Counted from the first letter of the stretch, positions 42,190 to 54,963 are shown. The stretch is DNA of 64,000 nt from Distichodus sexfasciatus (GCA_032718565.1 JAVGVS010000110.1:496001-560000); one strand, 5' to 3'. The notes: generated by a model not told the origin, from the letters alone. Program-made: numbers and translations.

Positions 42190-42495
42190 TTGAACTTACC
42201 GGACATTATATGAATTCCTCTGTATGTAAAATTATTTCTGAGTAATTCCATGCACAAAGACTGAAGTAATTGCGTAAAAAGGTATTAATTACATCATTCG
42301 CGATGTAAACACTCCCGTTAGAGTGCGCGACTCTAATATGGAACACCATCAAGCGCAAAAATGTAGTTCTCTTCCAGAAAGGACAAATCAGCTCATTTTA
42401 TAGGCCAAAATGAACCAGAACTTTAGTATTTCTTCATTTTCCCTCATTTCATAATGTTAAAGAGTAATCAATAGGGAAAAATAAATGTAGAAAAA
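42190..42495. repeat. hAT foldback family fragment
   Basis: GAGTAATTCCATGCACAAAGACTGAAGTAATTGCG, ATTCGCGATGTAAACAC, AATGTAGTTCTCTTCCAGAA and TTTATAGGCCAAAATGAACC are internal blocks of the 33825 family. Confidence 0.65.
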
Positions 42496-43229
42496 TGTAT
42501 TATTTGTTATCAAATAATTTTATTCTGTATCCAGATAGATACCAAACGGATAAAGAAGTGTTTCCGACTGGCACTAACCTTATTTTTCTTCACAGTACTA
42601 AGCCATAGAATGTCTCTACATAATAACAACTCTGCAAGCCAACAGAACAGTGAGTTTGGTCTTGAGAAGTGTTCAGTGTGGTTTGTTGAGTTTAACATAT
42701 GATGTGATCAGTGTTGATAACTGCTTCCAGTGAAGTGATTTCCTCATTATAGATATGTAAGATTGAATAAACATGGTCTCGGTCTTGTCCCCAACTCTAG
42801 AACTAACACATGTATGTGATATTATATGAGCTTAACTGATTAGCAAAATTCCAAAACTCTGTAATGCAATCTGCAATGAGGGTGAAATCCTGCCGCAGTT
42901 GTGTTCATTGACTAGATAATTATAGCCAGTTTTTCAGTATTAATTATCTAAATCCAAATGTGTGATTGATCAATTTTCTTCCCTTTAACAGCACTTAAGT
43001 GAATACAACCAATTACAGTGCAACTGCGAGACAGCCTTGATAAGCTCTGGAGAAAGCTACTGCACCTCGACATATGGCAGGGAGCTTTCCATAAAAGTCC
43101 TAAATGAGCTAAAAATTAAATTAACACATTTTAAAAATGAAATAAGATTATTCAACATGGGAATCGTTTTATTTCTCATTCACAGCCGCTGCAACGCAGT
43201 GTCTCTTCAAACCGACTAGAGAAGCATTT
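42496..43229. other. intergenic, nothing recognised
   Basis: AT-rich unique-looking sequence. No feature recognised. Confidence 0.35.
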
Positions 43230-43570
43230 CTCACACTTATTATTCCCTGTCTTTACGCCATTAAAAACATTGTTGTCAGGTGGCGTTTAGGGACTGGGGC
43301 CTTGTGCTGGAGGAACACCAACATCTGCCTGAGAAACGGGAGCGACGCTCTGCATCTGGGCCTTTCTTCAGCTCTTCTAACGACACTCTAATGGCACTCT
43401 AATGACTCCTTTCTGCGTTTGATTGCCGGTTATTGTTGGCGCTTCCACATTGAGGCCGCAATTAATTGTTGCCAGTGGTTTATTAGGAGAGCTGCTACTG
43501 TGAACGCTCAAGTAACAGCACACAGGCGGCGTCTCGGATCCCTGTCGAGGAGGTCTGGCTCATTGTGAGA
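43230..43570. other. possible conserved non-coding block
   Basis: High-complexity sequence with no repeat signature (GCCGCAATTAATTGTTGCC, GTTTGATTGCCGGTTATTG, TCTAATGGCACTCTAATGAC). The texture is like that of vertebrate conserved enhancers near homeobox-type sites. Inference only. Confidence 0.3.
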
Positions 43571-43764
43571 ATTCTCCGAAGCCTAATATAGGACCGTTGC
43601 ATTCGGATATCGCTTTTGTAGACGCTTTACAGAGTCAAAGCTACTCCATTTCAACAGCTAATGTGCAAAAACTCCACCTGGATGATGCTCTAGATGCTTT
43701 TGGCATCAAGTACACTCGGAGCCGCAGCACAATAATGCAATGGATGTGTGTCCGGACAAATATC

Positions 43765-44030
43765 AAGTAAACAGGTGTATTGTGAGTAGAACGCTGAGTG
43801 CTGTTATTTATCAGCTAAAATATGGCTTTTGTCTGTAATAAAGGCGAGGACTTGACTGAACTGGAGCAAGCGTATTGCAAGCGTCCCACATCAAGTTGCG
43901 AGCAACCATGCACTGCGTGTTTACATCGCAAAGAATTTCATTTATACTTCTGTTTTTGTGCACAGAATAACAGTGGACGATCGCGTAAAAGCTGCTCGTC
44001 GCCATCCTGCAGCTCCGGTATGTAGGTAAA
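43765..44030. repeat. hAT foldback family fragment
   Basis: TGTATTGTGAGTAGAACGC, TATTTATCAGCTAAAATATGG, GTCTGTAATAAAGGCGAGG and TTTACATCGCAAAGAATTTC match the family interior. Ends missing. Confidence 0.7.
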
Positions 44031-44094
44031 TGCTAAGCACCGACCCCCCAATCCGACAGCTGATTCGCCGATGCCACCGCCAATCTTCACTGTT

Positions 44095-44205
44095 TGAGTG
44101 TGCTAACAGCTTAATCCCTATCGGAGTCATGGGGACTGGTGTCTATCCTGGGATTACAGGCTCGAGGCGCAGACCAACCCTGGGCGGACACCAACAGAAA
44201 AAAAT
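44095..44205 (+). repeat. L2/Maui-like repeat fragment
   Basis: GCTTAATCCCTATCGGAGTC, GGGACTGGTGTCTATCCTGG and ACCAACCCTGGGCGGACACC lie in family order; strongly diverged. Confidence 0.45.
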
Positions 44206-46712
44206 TCAAGTGAGGGTCAATCAATAAAATTTGACTGTTATGGATTAGTACTTTCCTAAAAGCAATCCGAGATGGTCAACATCATCATTCTTTATCTCAG
44301 TTTCATGTCACTCAGCGATTTGGAGGAAATAAAGTTAACATTTTATTGAAGACCCATCTCTTAGTTATCTTTGGGGCAGTTCCTAGTGTTGTCTCAAAAG
44401 TGAATGAAGTAATATGTGACATAAATAGATTTAATAGTAAATAAATAAATAAATATGCAGTACTGTGACTAATAACCTGTGGTTATTAAGTCTAACGTTT
44501 ATTTGTAATTGTCTTTTTTTTGCTACAGCTGATGTTGGATTGTCTTCTGCTGTGCATTCTTCTGTTGTGGAGGTGAAGAGGATCGTTTTTAGATGCCGCC
44601 CCAAGCCCTGGCTCTGTCAAAACGTCGGAGCTTCACACACGCATCAGTCATTCTAATAGAAACCTACACGGTGTGTGTTGGGGTCAAGAGCCAAATATAG
44701 TCACGTTGACAAACTAGCAGCGCTGGTAGGAATGCGTCTGCTGAAAATGCATGGATATTGCACTTGTCCCCTTCGGGAGAAGCAGAAAGAATGAAATGTG
44801 AAAGATCTTTAGGCTGGATTTAGATTTACAAACAACCCGAGATGGCTTTGGTAAAGAAACATGACTTGTCAGTTTTATTGCAAACATTGAAACGTGTTAG
44901 AGATGAAGGACTCGTCACAGTTGTACAACACAAGAATTTTTTTTGGCATGTTAAACGGGTAATTTCTCGAACGTGACTCTGATGTGGTCTGAAACCGGAC
45001 AATGACACAGCCGAAAATAAAACATCATTCAATAAATAATTTAAGATTTTTCACACAAATAACAGACCCTTTTTTTTGTTCTGACAAGGTTTGGACAAAG
45101 CACTAAAGAAAAAAGAAAAACGTGAATCTCACCGTTGACAGCTTTGGTTAAAGATTCCAAAATCAGTCCAAAAACTAAAATTCACAGCTTAATTTGAAGC
45201 AAAACAGATAAACATAGAAGCACACAATGAATCGTCTCGGCCATTCATCATCTTGTTCTTTTGTAGCTTCATTCATAGGCTTGAAAAAACTAAAAATACT
45301 TCAGAACTTCACCCTCTAAAGTGCATTTTCAACACAGTAAAAATGATTTTTAAAACATTTATCAATTCCATATAATGACCTTTACTTAAATCTGGAATTC
45401 ATCAAATTAAGTAAATAATTCAAAATTTCCATAATTTCTCAGCATCACTCCTATATCACCATGCACATGGATGTGAGTAAAGACTTAAGTAGGGGGAAAA
45501 ATAATACAATAATTTTAAAATAAATGTGTCACCTCTTTAAAAAAGCAAATATGTAATATTATATAATAGATGAATGTATTTTTCTTTTAGCATATGAAAG
45601 TTGAATTTTTCACATTTATTTCCTATAGGTCAGCAGCATCTTCACGGTGGTAAATCCAGAAATGTAGGTGGAATCATTTTTCTAAAAACGAAGCAAAAAA
45701 ATCACAGTAGATCTCCAGCATATTACTAAGAGCTATTTTGACACCATCCCTTTAAATCTTGTGTGTATATATATATTTTATTTATTTATTTATTTTCTAT
45801 ATTATTGGCTAGGCAAAAAACTTGACTAAATCATTCAAGAATTAGTCTAATTCGATTTGAGCCAATAAAATAGCTTTAGAAAATCCACAATTATTTAGTC
45901 AAATTAGTTTAGTAAATTTTAAAACTTGGAAACAAAAAGTAAGGGGAAAAAATAAATGGTCAACAAATGGTCAAAAGTTCTCATTAAATGTGGATTCGTT
46001 CGTGTGTCAGTCTGATGGTTGGAACTACGAAGTGCGCTAGAGTATGCCCTTTTCCCACGCTTCTGACAAACGCGTCGACCTTACGGAAGGAGGACTCTGT
46101 TTGCTCAGACATGTTTTAGCACAATCGTTCCCGACTACAATGAGCGCTGACAAAAGTGAGGGTGTGCTGCTGGGCCAGATGAGACAGATAAACGAAACCT
46201 GAGCCAAGTTCCATCTTATTTTTCTTTTAGGTATGAAAAACAGACGTAGCAATAAAGTCTCTTCTCCATCTCCAGCGAACGTCCAGCGGGTTTCCGGGAG
46301 AGGCCTTGTGAGGTCGGCCGGGATTACGACCGGCGTTCTGTGCTTTATGGAGTTGAAGCAAGAATTTGAAGAGCTTACAAGATTTTTCTCCGAGCTTCAA
46401 ATCAAATGCTAGGTCAAATTCGACTAAGAATGCAATATGTTGGCGCGAATAAAAGTTTTAACCTGGAGCGCTTTGAGAGGAGTCAATTAGCTGGTGGTCA
46501 GACCTTGATGATATGTTTTCTACCTTTGACAGCGAGTAACATTGGGCTAGCGTGTGGCATAATAACACCACATGCGGATGCAAAAGCGATCATACACTTT
46601 TTAAAATGATTCTTGATTTTGTCTAATGCCAAATATGCTAATTTAGGCTTGTGCTTATGGTCGAACATGATGTAAACTAGTGGAAGTTAGCATTAGATCT
46701 GCGTGGTGACCA
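44206..46712. other. intergenic, nothing recognised
   Basis: 2.5 kb of AT-rich sequence with a TTTA-type run near 45765-45795. No coding, RNA or clear repeat signal. Confidence 0.35.
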
Positions 46713-46715
46713 GTG

Positions 46716-47763
46716 TTGGGAGTAACGTGTTACAAAAGTAACGTAATTACAGTAATGTGCTACTTTTTGCTGTAACACAGTAATGTAATGCATTACTAAT
46801 AAATGTTCAGTAATATTACGCATTACAACCCACTTTGCACCCAAAATTTAGCGCTGTTTTGTTTTTATAATAAAATCCCCAACATCGCAAGTAAAATAGT
46901 GTGAGTGAAAGAGCTATTTCCTATAGAGTGTATGGCTACAGTCGTTAGGTTACACCACATCGCCCTCCACTGGATGTAGAATGAACTGCAGTAAACTACA
47001 TTTTAGCATTTTACAACGTCCTACTTCCACACTTATTTTGGTGAATGTAACTGGAAAAAAAAAGCATTGCAGGAGTCGTGCAACATATTTACAATTCAGA
47101 GGCAGAAATATTGTAACGTAACCGATTACGTTGAAATAACACTAACTAGCCATCTATAATCTAGTACATTTTGGAAGTAAGTTGCCAAATGCTGGTGGTA
47201 ATACATCAGAAAAATAGCTAGGGTTGTCTTATTGCATTAAACTTACAATAGCAATGGGACCAAGCACTGACTCATTTTAAGTGCTTGCTAAGGATATGCT
47301 TTTGATGTGTGGAGAGAAATGAAAAGTTTACAATACTACGTTTAGGTTTGTTCAGATCTGTGATTTCCAACGCTGGTGAAGCCACTTTTAAGCAGTACTT
47401 TTTCGAGCTACAAGCTTCTTATGATTAAAAGTAGCTAAACTACAGTCAAGCTAATGTTTTAATACATATAGTAGTTAGCCACACTACAAGCTACAATGAA
47501 AAAGTAGCTGACTACACTGAAGCTATTTCACAAACTCACAATCTTGCATCCATCCTCATCAAGGTGGACTCCAACCTTCTGACTCCTTTTCGCAGCTGCC
47601 AAGAGCGCACTGTGACGCAATGTGTAGCCTCATAGACGACTCTTCAGCCGATTCACCACCAGTCAAAAACACCCGGTAGTTGAAAAATAACTGTAACAAT
47701 CTGCTTATAAAAATAGTTACTAGAGAGGCTACACCATTTTTAAAGTAGCTGTGCCCAACACTG
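46716..47763. mobile_element. DNA-transposon remnant(s) with CAGTGTTGGG ends
   Basis: The left end CAGTGTTGGGAGTAACGTGTTAC and the right inverted end CAGTGTTGGGCACAGCTACTTT share the decamer CAGTGTTGGG. The left half repeats GTAATNNNTTAC motifs and the right half AAGTAGCTAAACTAC motifs. Both kinds of ends are known from fish repeats. It may be one recombinant element or two adjacent ones; no target duplication was confirmed. Confidence 0.5.
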
Positions 47764-47846
47764 GTGATCACTCTGGTGCTTTGGTGGGAAAGTCCATAGT
47801 TTGAGACTTGATTAAAATAATTCAAGCAGGGCTACTTAAAAAGACA

Positions 47847-47852
47847 TTTATT
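47847..47852 (-). terminator. candidate dhrsx polyadenylation signal
   Basis: AATAAA on the minus strand, about 685 bases after the dhrsx stop. No better hexamer was noticed closer to the stop. Confidence 0.35.
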
Positions 47853-48536
47853 CGACCAGTTTACTTTTCTAAAACGTCTGATTCAAGCGACCGTCTAGAC
47901 TTCCATAGCTGTATTGAAATCTAACCCCTTAATTTCTACATCTCGCAGAGTTGTACGACCTAAACATTCTTTTACTTCGAACTTTGCAGTGAGATTAGCA
48001 CATTTTCTCATTACGAAGAACGTTAACAAGCATTTACAACAGACGACAAGGAAAAGAACAACGTTTTGGCCGTTTACCGGTGAACGAGGAGACAAACAGC
48101 AGAGACGACGGAATGAGACGGAAAAACAGGAAGCTCTGATACAGGTGGAGTACCTGTATAGGCAAAAAGTGCTTTTCTGTTTCTTCTGGAAGATCAAAGG
48201 GCAGCTACAGCAGTTCACACACATTCACACACACTCACAGTCACAGTGTGGGAGGGGAGCTCGCACTAATCCTCCCAAATGCATTGAGCCCTTCTTCGCC
48301 AAAAAAAGGAGTGAATCGAATGAAAATCGTGACGCATTTGTCTTTCACATCAGTGTAATGACGCAGCCGATCACAGTCATTCGGTTTGGATGGATTGTCA
48401 ACCTTCCTCCCTCGCCAAAAACATTTGCTGAGACAAAGAGTTTGGGATAATAAGGAAGGGGAAACGGACTTTGATCAGTACGGAATGCAGTCCTTCGAAG
48501 TGGTGAGTCGATATGCTGATTTATGCGTTGGATGTG

Positions 48537-48728
48537 CTATGCCAGTCGGTCATGAGGGAGCCCCAGGAGTCTGCTGGTGTCTCTCCACAGCCGAGCCTGG
48601 AGCTCAACGTCATAAGAGCACGCTGAGGATCGAACACGTTGGCCCTCGTGAAGGTAGACGCCCCCAACACCCTCCAAGTCTGGGGATACCGCGGCGAAGA
48701 CGGCCGTTGCGGCGGCCTGGGCGGGAGT
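48537..48728 (-). CDS. dhrsx: dhrsx last coding exon
   Basis: On the minus strand, acceptor TCTTTTCCCAG|ACTCCC starts in phase 0, matching the end of the exon at 53793. It reads TPAQAAATAVFAAVSPDLEG-VGGVYLHEGQRVRSSACSYD and ends LWRDTSRLLGLPHDRLA with TAG. Human DHRSX has TPDEGAWTSIYAAVTPELEG-VGGRYLYN at this place, the C-terminal SDR segment that closes over the substrate. The exon is 192 bases and intact. It lies 5 kb from the preceding exon. Alignment of DLEGVGGxYL and of the C-terminal LQxxLW makes the call firm. Confidence 0.9.
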   Translation of the reverse strand, partial: TPAQAAATAVFAAVSPDLEGVGGVYLHEGQRVRSSACSYDVELQARLWRDTSRLLGLPHDRLA

Positions 48729-49839
48729 CTGGGAAAAGAAGGGACGTTTTTTGTTGTTACAACATGAGGATACAAAACTCTTTAAACTAGGCCACGCAGA
48801 AGACCATTACGATAAATGCAGTTAATTGGAAAACGATTTCCAAAAGCTGTTCAAGTCAGCACATGCCTCCAGATCCTGGGACACTCAGGTTCTTTGATGT
48901 CGGCAACGAAGCGCTTGATATGCGCGCCATGTAACGCGCTAACCTTTCCCATTACACGCCTCTGAAGCTGAACGACCTTTGATGTTTGCTAAGGAGGACG
49001 CCAGTGAGCCCAATCAAATAGCTAACAGAACCAATGGTCCAAATTAATCACCAAACCTAAAAAAAGTCTACGCAATAAGGCTGTGAGGTGCAACATTATT
49101 TGGTGTCTTTAAATAAGAGACATTAGGCACGCCGAGGTGTGTTTTGAGACGTCATTTTGAGTGAGATATATGCAAGGTCTGAACGATCTGACCTCAAATC
49201 AAAATTTCAGAAAAACTTGAGTGGTGTCATCTCACTGTGGAAGTGTGTATAGCTCAGATGACAATATAGTTTACTCTTACTGGTAAAATGTTCTTTATTA
49301 CTTTGGATTGCTTCCAATTCCCCCACACTAGAGTTTTTGAGCCTCTTTAAGACATCTGCCTCCCTTGTAAGTGCTACAGACGCCTCTTGAAATTAATAAC
49401 TTTCCCCCTTTTGTCAAATATCATTGCTAAGATCCATATTAACTATTTAATCATTTGTAGTTTCAATGATCCTGTTACTGGCATACATCTATTTAAGTAT
49501 TTTATTTGGGAAGATTTCTTTTGGAGTCTTTTCCTCTAATTTCCAGAGATCTTTTCTCATTGAAATTCTACTGCAGACTCGGGTAGACCTTTGGTACTGC
49601 AGGGTTTGGAAGCTTAAAGGATCAGTAGAGACAGCTGATGTTCACAGTGACATGTGGACTAGGATCTTTTCTTGACTGAAAAGGTGTGGTTGGTTGGAAA
49701 AAAGATGGAGATCTGAGATCTGAGGTGAAGCAAAACCCAGCAGACAGGCCATCACTGGAATTTCGAGTATCGCTGGTATATAAGGTGGAAATGAAGAGGA
49801 AATGATTCCGTTTCAGTGATACATGAACTCATGTGGCAT
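48729..49839 (-). other. dhrsx intron, nothing recognised
   Basis: Intronic sequence upstream of the last exon. No repeat or coding signal recognised. Confidence 0.4.
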
Positions 49840-50012
49840 AACAATCTGTGCATTTCTCTCATCCATGTAGAAGCAGGGGGCAGCTGATATGGGCAGTGTT
49901 CAGAGAGCAGTGATTGGGATACTACCTTGCTCACCTCAGTGGCACCTTAAGTTGTCCTGGATTTGAACCGACAACCCTCTGATGAGACCATTACACCACC
50001 ACTATCCCCCTT
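49840..50012 (-). mobile_element. SINE family A, reverse, degraded
   Basis: GCATTTCTCTCATCCATGTAG, AAGCAGGGGGCAGCTGATAT, AGCAGTGATTGGGATACTACC, TTGCTCACCTCAGTGGCACC and GGATTTGAACCGACAACCC in reverse SINE A order, with a SINE B-like head end (GACCATTACACCACCAC). Confidence 0.65.
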
Positions 50013-51339
50013 TTTTGACTGTATGGAAACTGGGTTTGAAGTGTACACAGAACGTTGCAGTGACATATAATGAAATTATGTAAAGGAATCACACGTTACA
50101 ACACAATGCTGTTGCACTAAGAATGAAAAGGGGCACAAACAAATCTCATCTTAACTCTGCTTGCGATCCTTTAAACTAGGTGGTGGAGTGTAACGACTAC
50201 AGGAGTGGTGGCTGGAGACAAGAACCTTCTGATGGAAAGTGTTCTGACACAGAACATCACCTCTTGGATTGGTAGCAGTGTTCCAAACCAGAAAGCTCCA
50301 CAGAGAGCTGTTTGGGTGTGAGAACACTGCCCCAAATCGGCTCAACTGTCTATATGCGTGACATTTACGCAGTAGATACAGGACTAGAATAATCAGAAAA
50401 TCATCTCACCCCAGTAACTGTCTGTTCCACTTGCTGAAATCAGGAAAATGTTTCAGGAACATTATGGGCAAAAGAGAGAGACTCAGAAGGAGTTTCCGTC
50501 CTCAAGACTTCTCAACCGCAGCATGCCAATACATCCACGCAAACTAAACACCTCATGTGGATGTCACACCACACTGTTATGACTCTGAACATGAAAATAC
50601 AAAGACATGCCCTTTAATAAGCACTGGATCACCCAGAAACGTAAATTTTCTCTTGTGTAGGTCTCACAGGGTATTTAAGTTCGCCACTAAAGGCAGTTAC
50701 CGAAACCCACAGTCAGCAGCTTTACAAATATATGTAAAGCCTGTTCGTTCTCTAAGCTTTCCGCCTCTCGTGATAAGCCCCGCCTGCTGCGGATAGATAA
50801 CATTTTTTAAATCATTCTTAACCTGTGGCTGAATATTTCAGATGGGTCTCGACTCAGTGTGAATAATTCCAGATTGTTGTGCTGGGGTGAAGATGAGTCT
50901 TCAGAAGCCCTTCTCCTGACATCACCTTTAAAGTCCAAAATTTATTACGCCAAAAGAAGGAGCCAATTAAGATGACACAGTCCATGATAAAGTGACAAGA
51001 AAAAAGAAAAACAGTTCCCGAGGCCCGTCGTGTTGGGTGGTGCTATAACCCGCCTGCTGGAGCAGGTGGTGAAGGTTGGCACGTAGCCAGTCAAAGCCAT
51101 GACAAAAGGGAGAAGACTGAGAAAAACAACGCCTCTTCCAATAATTGAAGAAATCAATATATTCTCTGAGAGAGGCTTTTGCCATGTCAAACTAAATTTA
51201 ACGCAGCCAAAAAGATTAAATATTCTAAAACCACATTGGATTTCAAACATGGAAATAAAATGTACTGTGCTGTACTGTGCAAGATAGAATATGACCTTTA
51301 TATAATACCACAATACTACACCACTTATACTTTGATTTG
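50013..51339 (-). other. dhrsx intron, nothing recognised
   Basis: Intronic DNA without recognised repeats or exons. Open frames at 50945-51313 (-) show no domain. Confidence 0.35.
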
Positions 51340-52085
51340 CTTTTTGAGTATTTAAGATCTTTTTGTGAATGAGAACTTATTTAAGAACGTGTTGTGTGTA
51401 TTTAATAGATTTCATACGTATTTAAAAGCATTGGGTGTGTAGTGAAGAGCTTTTGCGTGTATGTAAGACAATGTTGTGTGCATGTGAGAGCTTTCAGGGT
51501 TTATGTGAAAGTACATTATAGGTATTTAAGAGCATTTAATGTGAACTTAAGAGGTTTTGTGGCCGTTTAAGTGCATTTTATGTGTATTTAAGAGCTTTTA
51601 TGGGCATTTAAGTGCATTTTATGTGTATTCTAGAATTATTTTGAGTGTATTGAAGAAATTGTATATGTATTGCACATTTATTTGTATTTGTTTGAGTTTT
51701 TAAGTTTTTAAGTATTTAAGAGTGTTCTGTGTGCATGTGAGAGTTTTCAGGGTTTATGTGAAAGTATATGATGTGTTTTTAATAGTTTGGTTGTATTTAT
51801 ATTTAACAGCGTCAGGTATTTAAGAGCATTTAATGTGATGAGTTTTTGTGGGCATTTAAGTGCATTTTATGTGTATTTAAGAGCTTTTATGTATTTTAGA
51901 ATAATTTTGAGTGTACAAATGTCGCATTTGTTTGTACATCACAGTTTTGTATATACTTACGAGTGTTCTGTGTGTATGTGAGAGCTTTTCAGATTTGTAT
52001 GCATAAAAAAGTGCATTTACATTTTTTTATTTGTGCATTTTGTGTGCAATTAAGCTGTTATGTGTGCATGTAAGACCTTTTTGTG
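51340..52085 (+). repeat. degenerate array of GTGTATTTAAGAGCTTTTAT type
   Basis: About 0.75 kb of loosely periodic modules (TTTAAGTGCATTTTATGTGT, ATTTAAGAGCTTTTATGGGC, GTGTGTATGTGAGAGCTTTT) with a period near 40 bp. A near-exact 80-bp block occurs twice (about 51470-51560 and 51725-51830). The same module in the other orientation forms the asmt intron array at 18750-20400. Confidence 0.75.
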
Positions 52086-53279
52086 AAGCCCAATACTAAG
52101 TCAAATACGTATATTTACGACATTTATAATAATTTAGGTTTCATAACTCATGACAAACAAGACCAGATAGATTAAGGACTGACGTCTCCTGACCTCACCA
52201 GATTAAAGATGATGTCTCCAAACTTCATTAGATGAGGCTATTTCCTAACTTCATCATTAAACTCCAGCTTTCCAAAGTGGGCTGGTGTTGAGATTTATGA
52301 TGTGAAGATAATTGAAAAGACGCCACAACAATATAACAGCAGGCCTGGTCTCGGGTATGACCTTGTAAAGCTGAGTATTTTGGGTATGCCCTTGTTTTTA
52401 CAAAGTGTGCTGTTTTGTTGGCGAGTCTCATCTCTTTTGGGTTCTGTTGCTTTGTTGTTATGTATTATATGAATTAGTTACAGTGTCTGATTCAGAAAGG
52501 GCTTCTGAGGACACACTCGCAGGAAACTGAGTCATATCCATTTTGCTCTCCGTCCTATCTTCCTCTCCCTTTCCATCCTCACAAACAACCTTCCTTCAAA
52601 CAAAGTTAGATGGTAAATAATGTAAATCACAAGTTTCATCACAACACGATATTATATCGATTTAGAAAACAATTAGATGTCCGCTGATATCAAAAAGTCA
52701 GATACAATTTTGATTTGATTCAATTCAACTGATTTGATTTGATTCAATTTAAATATCATTTGATATTTTTATTCCTGAGTTGTGAGTAAAAGTGTTATTG
52801 CACTTAATAAAAAATGAGATCAGCTCATGTTGCTACGGTTGGTGGCTAGAGATATTACAATATGTATGACGTCTGATCAATGTTTTCATTTATGATCAAT
52901 GCTATTGACTCGTTGATCACTGAATCAATGTATTGATATACACTGTTAGTAAATGAATTCTTTTAGTGGTACTTCAAATGCACAGAAAAAGGGAATATTT
53001 CTGTTTTTTGGCAGTGTAGCAAAATAGTGAAGGAATATCGTCCTAATCAGTAATGTTCTGATGAAATATAAAAAATAACATGTAGCTGTAATAAATAAAT
53101 TGTTCCAATTTCGCCAGTATGGAAAGAAGTATCGATAACATCAGAGCATTATTAATTTAATAACTATATTTTAGTGAGTATAGTACACATAGTAGGCTAA
53201 TTATCTATCAATCTATCTATATTTATGGACTATATTTGGAACGTATACAACAATGCATTTAAAATAGAGTTGAAACACT
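52086..53279 (-). other. dhrsx intron, nothing recognised
   Basis: AT-rich intronic sequence. No repeat family or exon recognised. Confidence 0.35.
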
Positions 53280-53690
53280 AAAATAATACGTTTTTTGGGG
53301 CTTTAAGACCACTCCGCAGGCAGAATTTTTCTTCTTTTTTGGGAGGGATGGCCATGTCACATGATGATGCATCACTGGGTCTATTCGTCTTCTGTTACTT
53401 TAAAAATAAATCTCCCCACGCTGTGGCCGTAATGGCTGGGGAATGGCGTCTGTGTTTGATAAATGCTGCGGTTCTGGTTGCGGGGCAAAAAGCCTCCCAA
53501 AGGTCATCTGTTAAACGAACTGCCTGAATGATTAATCATATAAAACCCATGCCATCTTAAATCAGTTCTCTCCATTGCTAATAGCAGCCACAGGCACAAA
53601 CAGCAGTAGATATGCAACAAATATGACCATCAGCCTTCAGGCGGATTAAAAAAGCCCCACTCTGTTCCGCTTGAATATTTTTTCCTCTTC
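53280..53690. other. possible conserved non-coding block in dhrsx intron
   Basis: High-complexity, repeat-free sequence just 3' of the exon at 53793, with motifs such as GAATGATTAATCATATAAA (palindromic homeodomain-like) and ATGATGATGCATCACTG. Looks like conserved regulatory DNA; this is inference from texture. Confidence 0.35.
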
Positions 53691-53792
53691 CACATCTCCT
53701 CAGAGGAAAGAGCGGCATCTAAAGAGATGTGGCATTGCACATCTTTGATTCGAGAACAAAAATCTTTAGGGTTTTATGGCTTAGCGTCTTAC

Positions 53793-54000
53793 CCTGAAGA
53801 GCAGACGGGCGACAAATCGTTGCACCAGCCTGGTCGGGGCGCTCAGGTGACGGTACAGGTCTGTGTCCACTACACCGGGGTCTACAGCATTGGAGGTAAC
53901 AGCATGACCGCAGGACTGCAGCTCTTCCTGGAGGCGGTAGGCGAACAGGAGCTGGGCCAATTTGCTGTTGGCGTACGCCGTGTGGGGGCTGTAGAGCTGC
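53793..54000 (-). CDS. dhrsx: dhrsx exon with catalytic YxxxK
   Basis: Minus strand, acceptor GCTTGAAG|GCAG and donor AGG|GTAAGA. The split codon ATG joins it to the exon at 60119. It reads QLYSPHTAYANSKLAQLLFA-YRLQEELQSCGHAVTSNAVD-PGVVDTDLYRH. YANSK is the SDR active-site YxxxK, and NAVDPGVVDTDL is the cofactor-side PG motif (human ANVVDPGVVNTDLYKH). The length is 208 bases, ending in phase 0. An alternative acceptor four bases downstream would break the frame, so the AAG|G site is chosen. Intact. Confidence 0.93.
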
Positions 54001-54529
54001 CTTCAAGCAGAAAAAAAACACAGACATAGAAAAATGAAGTTTACCGCTCAGAGACTGAAGCGACAAAGCAGAACCCTAATATCAAATGCAGCAAGGGAAA
54101 AGTCCCAATCTAAAATGGGTTGAAGGCGGCAAATTAAAGATTGATTTTGACGGGAATTCATGACCGAAACGGTGTCTCAGAAAGCAGGTGGCAAAGGTTT
54201 CTACTCTCCAAAGGAAGTGAAAAGGTTTGGCGGCGCAAACCATGCAGTAGGTTGGGAAAGTGGTTTGGAAATTGCAGACACAATGTTATAGGGTTGGACT
54301 GACACTGAAACTATTTTCCTGTTGATTAATCTACATCTAATTAAATCAATCAACTGATTAATCTTTCAAAAATATTATTTAAAAATGTATATCTTGGTTT
54401 TTAAGCCACAGTTTTCTTTTTAGTATAGTTTTTTTTGGAAGTTTGAGAAAGAAAATACAAAGACAAAATCTTTGTGGTAGGTTTGCGGCAAACTTGTGGC
54501 TAATTTGCGGCAAAATATTTGAGAGAATA
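54001..54529 (-). other. dhrsx intron, little recognised
   Basis: Contains ATTAATCT/TGATTAATC-rich simple sequence near 54320-54365 and a short GTGGCAA-type piece at 54472-54515 related to 36945-37300. Confidence 0.4.
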
Positions 54530-54752
54530 CACATTCACACCTTATGGGGCCAATTAACAATTTAGAGTCGCCAATTAACCTATAGTGCGTGCCATTGGAC
54601 AGTGGGAGGAAACCGGAGCACCCGGAGAGAACCCACACGAACACGGGGAGAGCATGCAAACTCCACACAGAACGGCCCTACGGCCGTTCCCGGGGGGTTC
54701 AAACCCAGGACCTCCTTGCTGTGAGGTGGCAGCGCTAACCACTGTAAGCACT
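54530..54752 (+). repeat. L2/Maui-like 3' end repeat
   Basis: ACATTCACACCTTATGGGGC, TAGAGTCGCCAATTAACCT, GGACAGTGGGAGGAAACCGG, ACACGGGGAGAGCATGCAA and GGTTCAAACCCAGGACCTCC, with the typical end GTGAGGTGGCAGCGCTAACC. The 5' part is missing. Confidence 0.8.
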
Positions 54753-54963
54753 CGCCTCCATGCCGACTCCTGGCCAATTACTGCTAGCTGACATGACAGA
54801 CAAGCTTCACTACGCCTGAACTAACATTCATAATCCCTGAAATATCAGTACGTCAGCTCAAGAATCTGAATAGCGTTGCTTCACTAACCCAACGCTACCA
54901 TAACGTAGTCATTTGTAAGATGGACTTTTATTTTGAAATTCCCCGCTACGGTTCTTTTTTTCT

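Noticed and set aside
47914..48450. 178-codon frame (+) after dhrsx
   Set aside because: No family resemblance, passes through CA-rich sequence and lies in the presumed dhrsx 3' UTR on the opposite strand.
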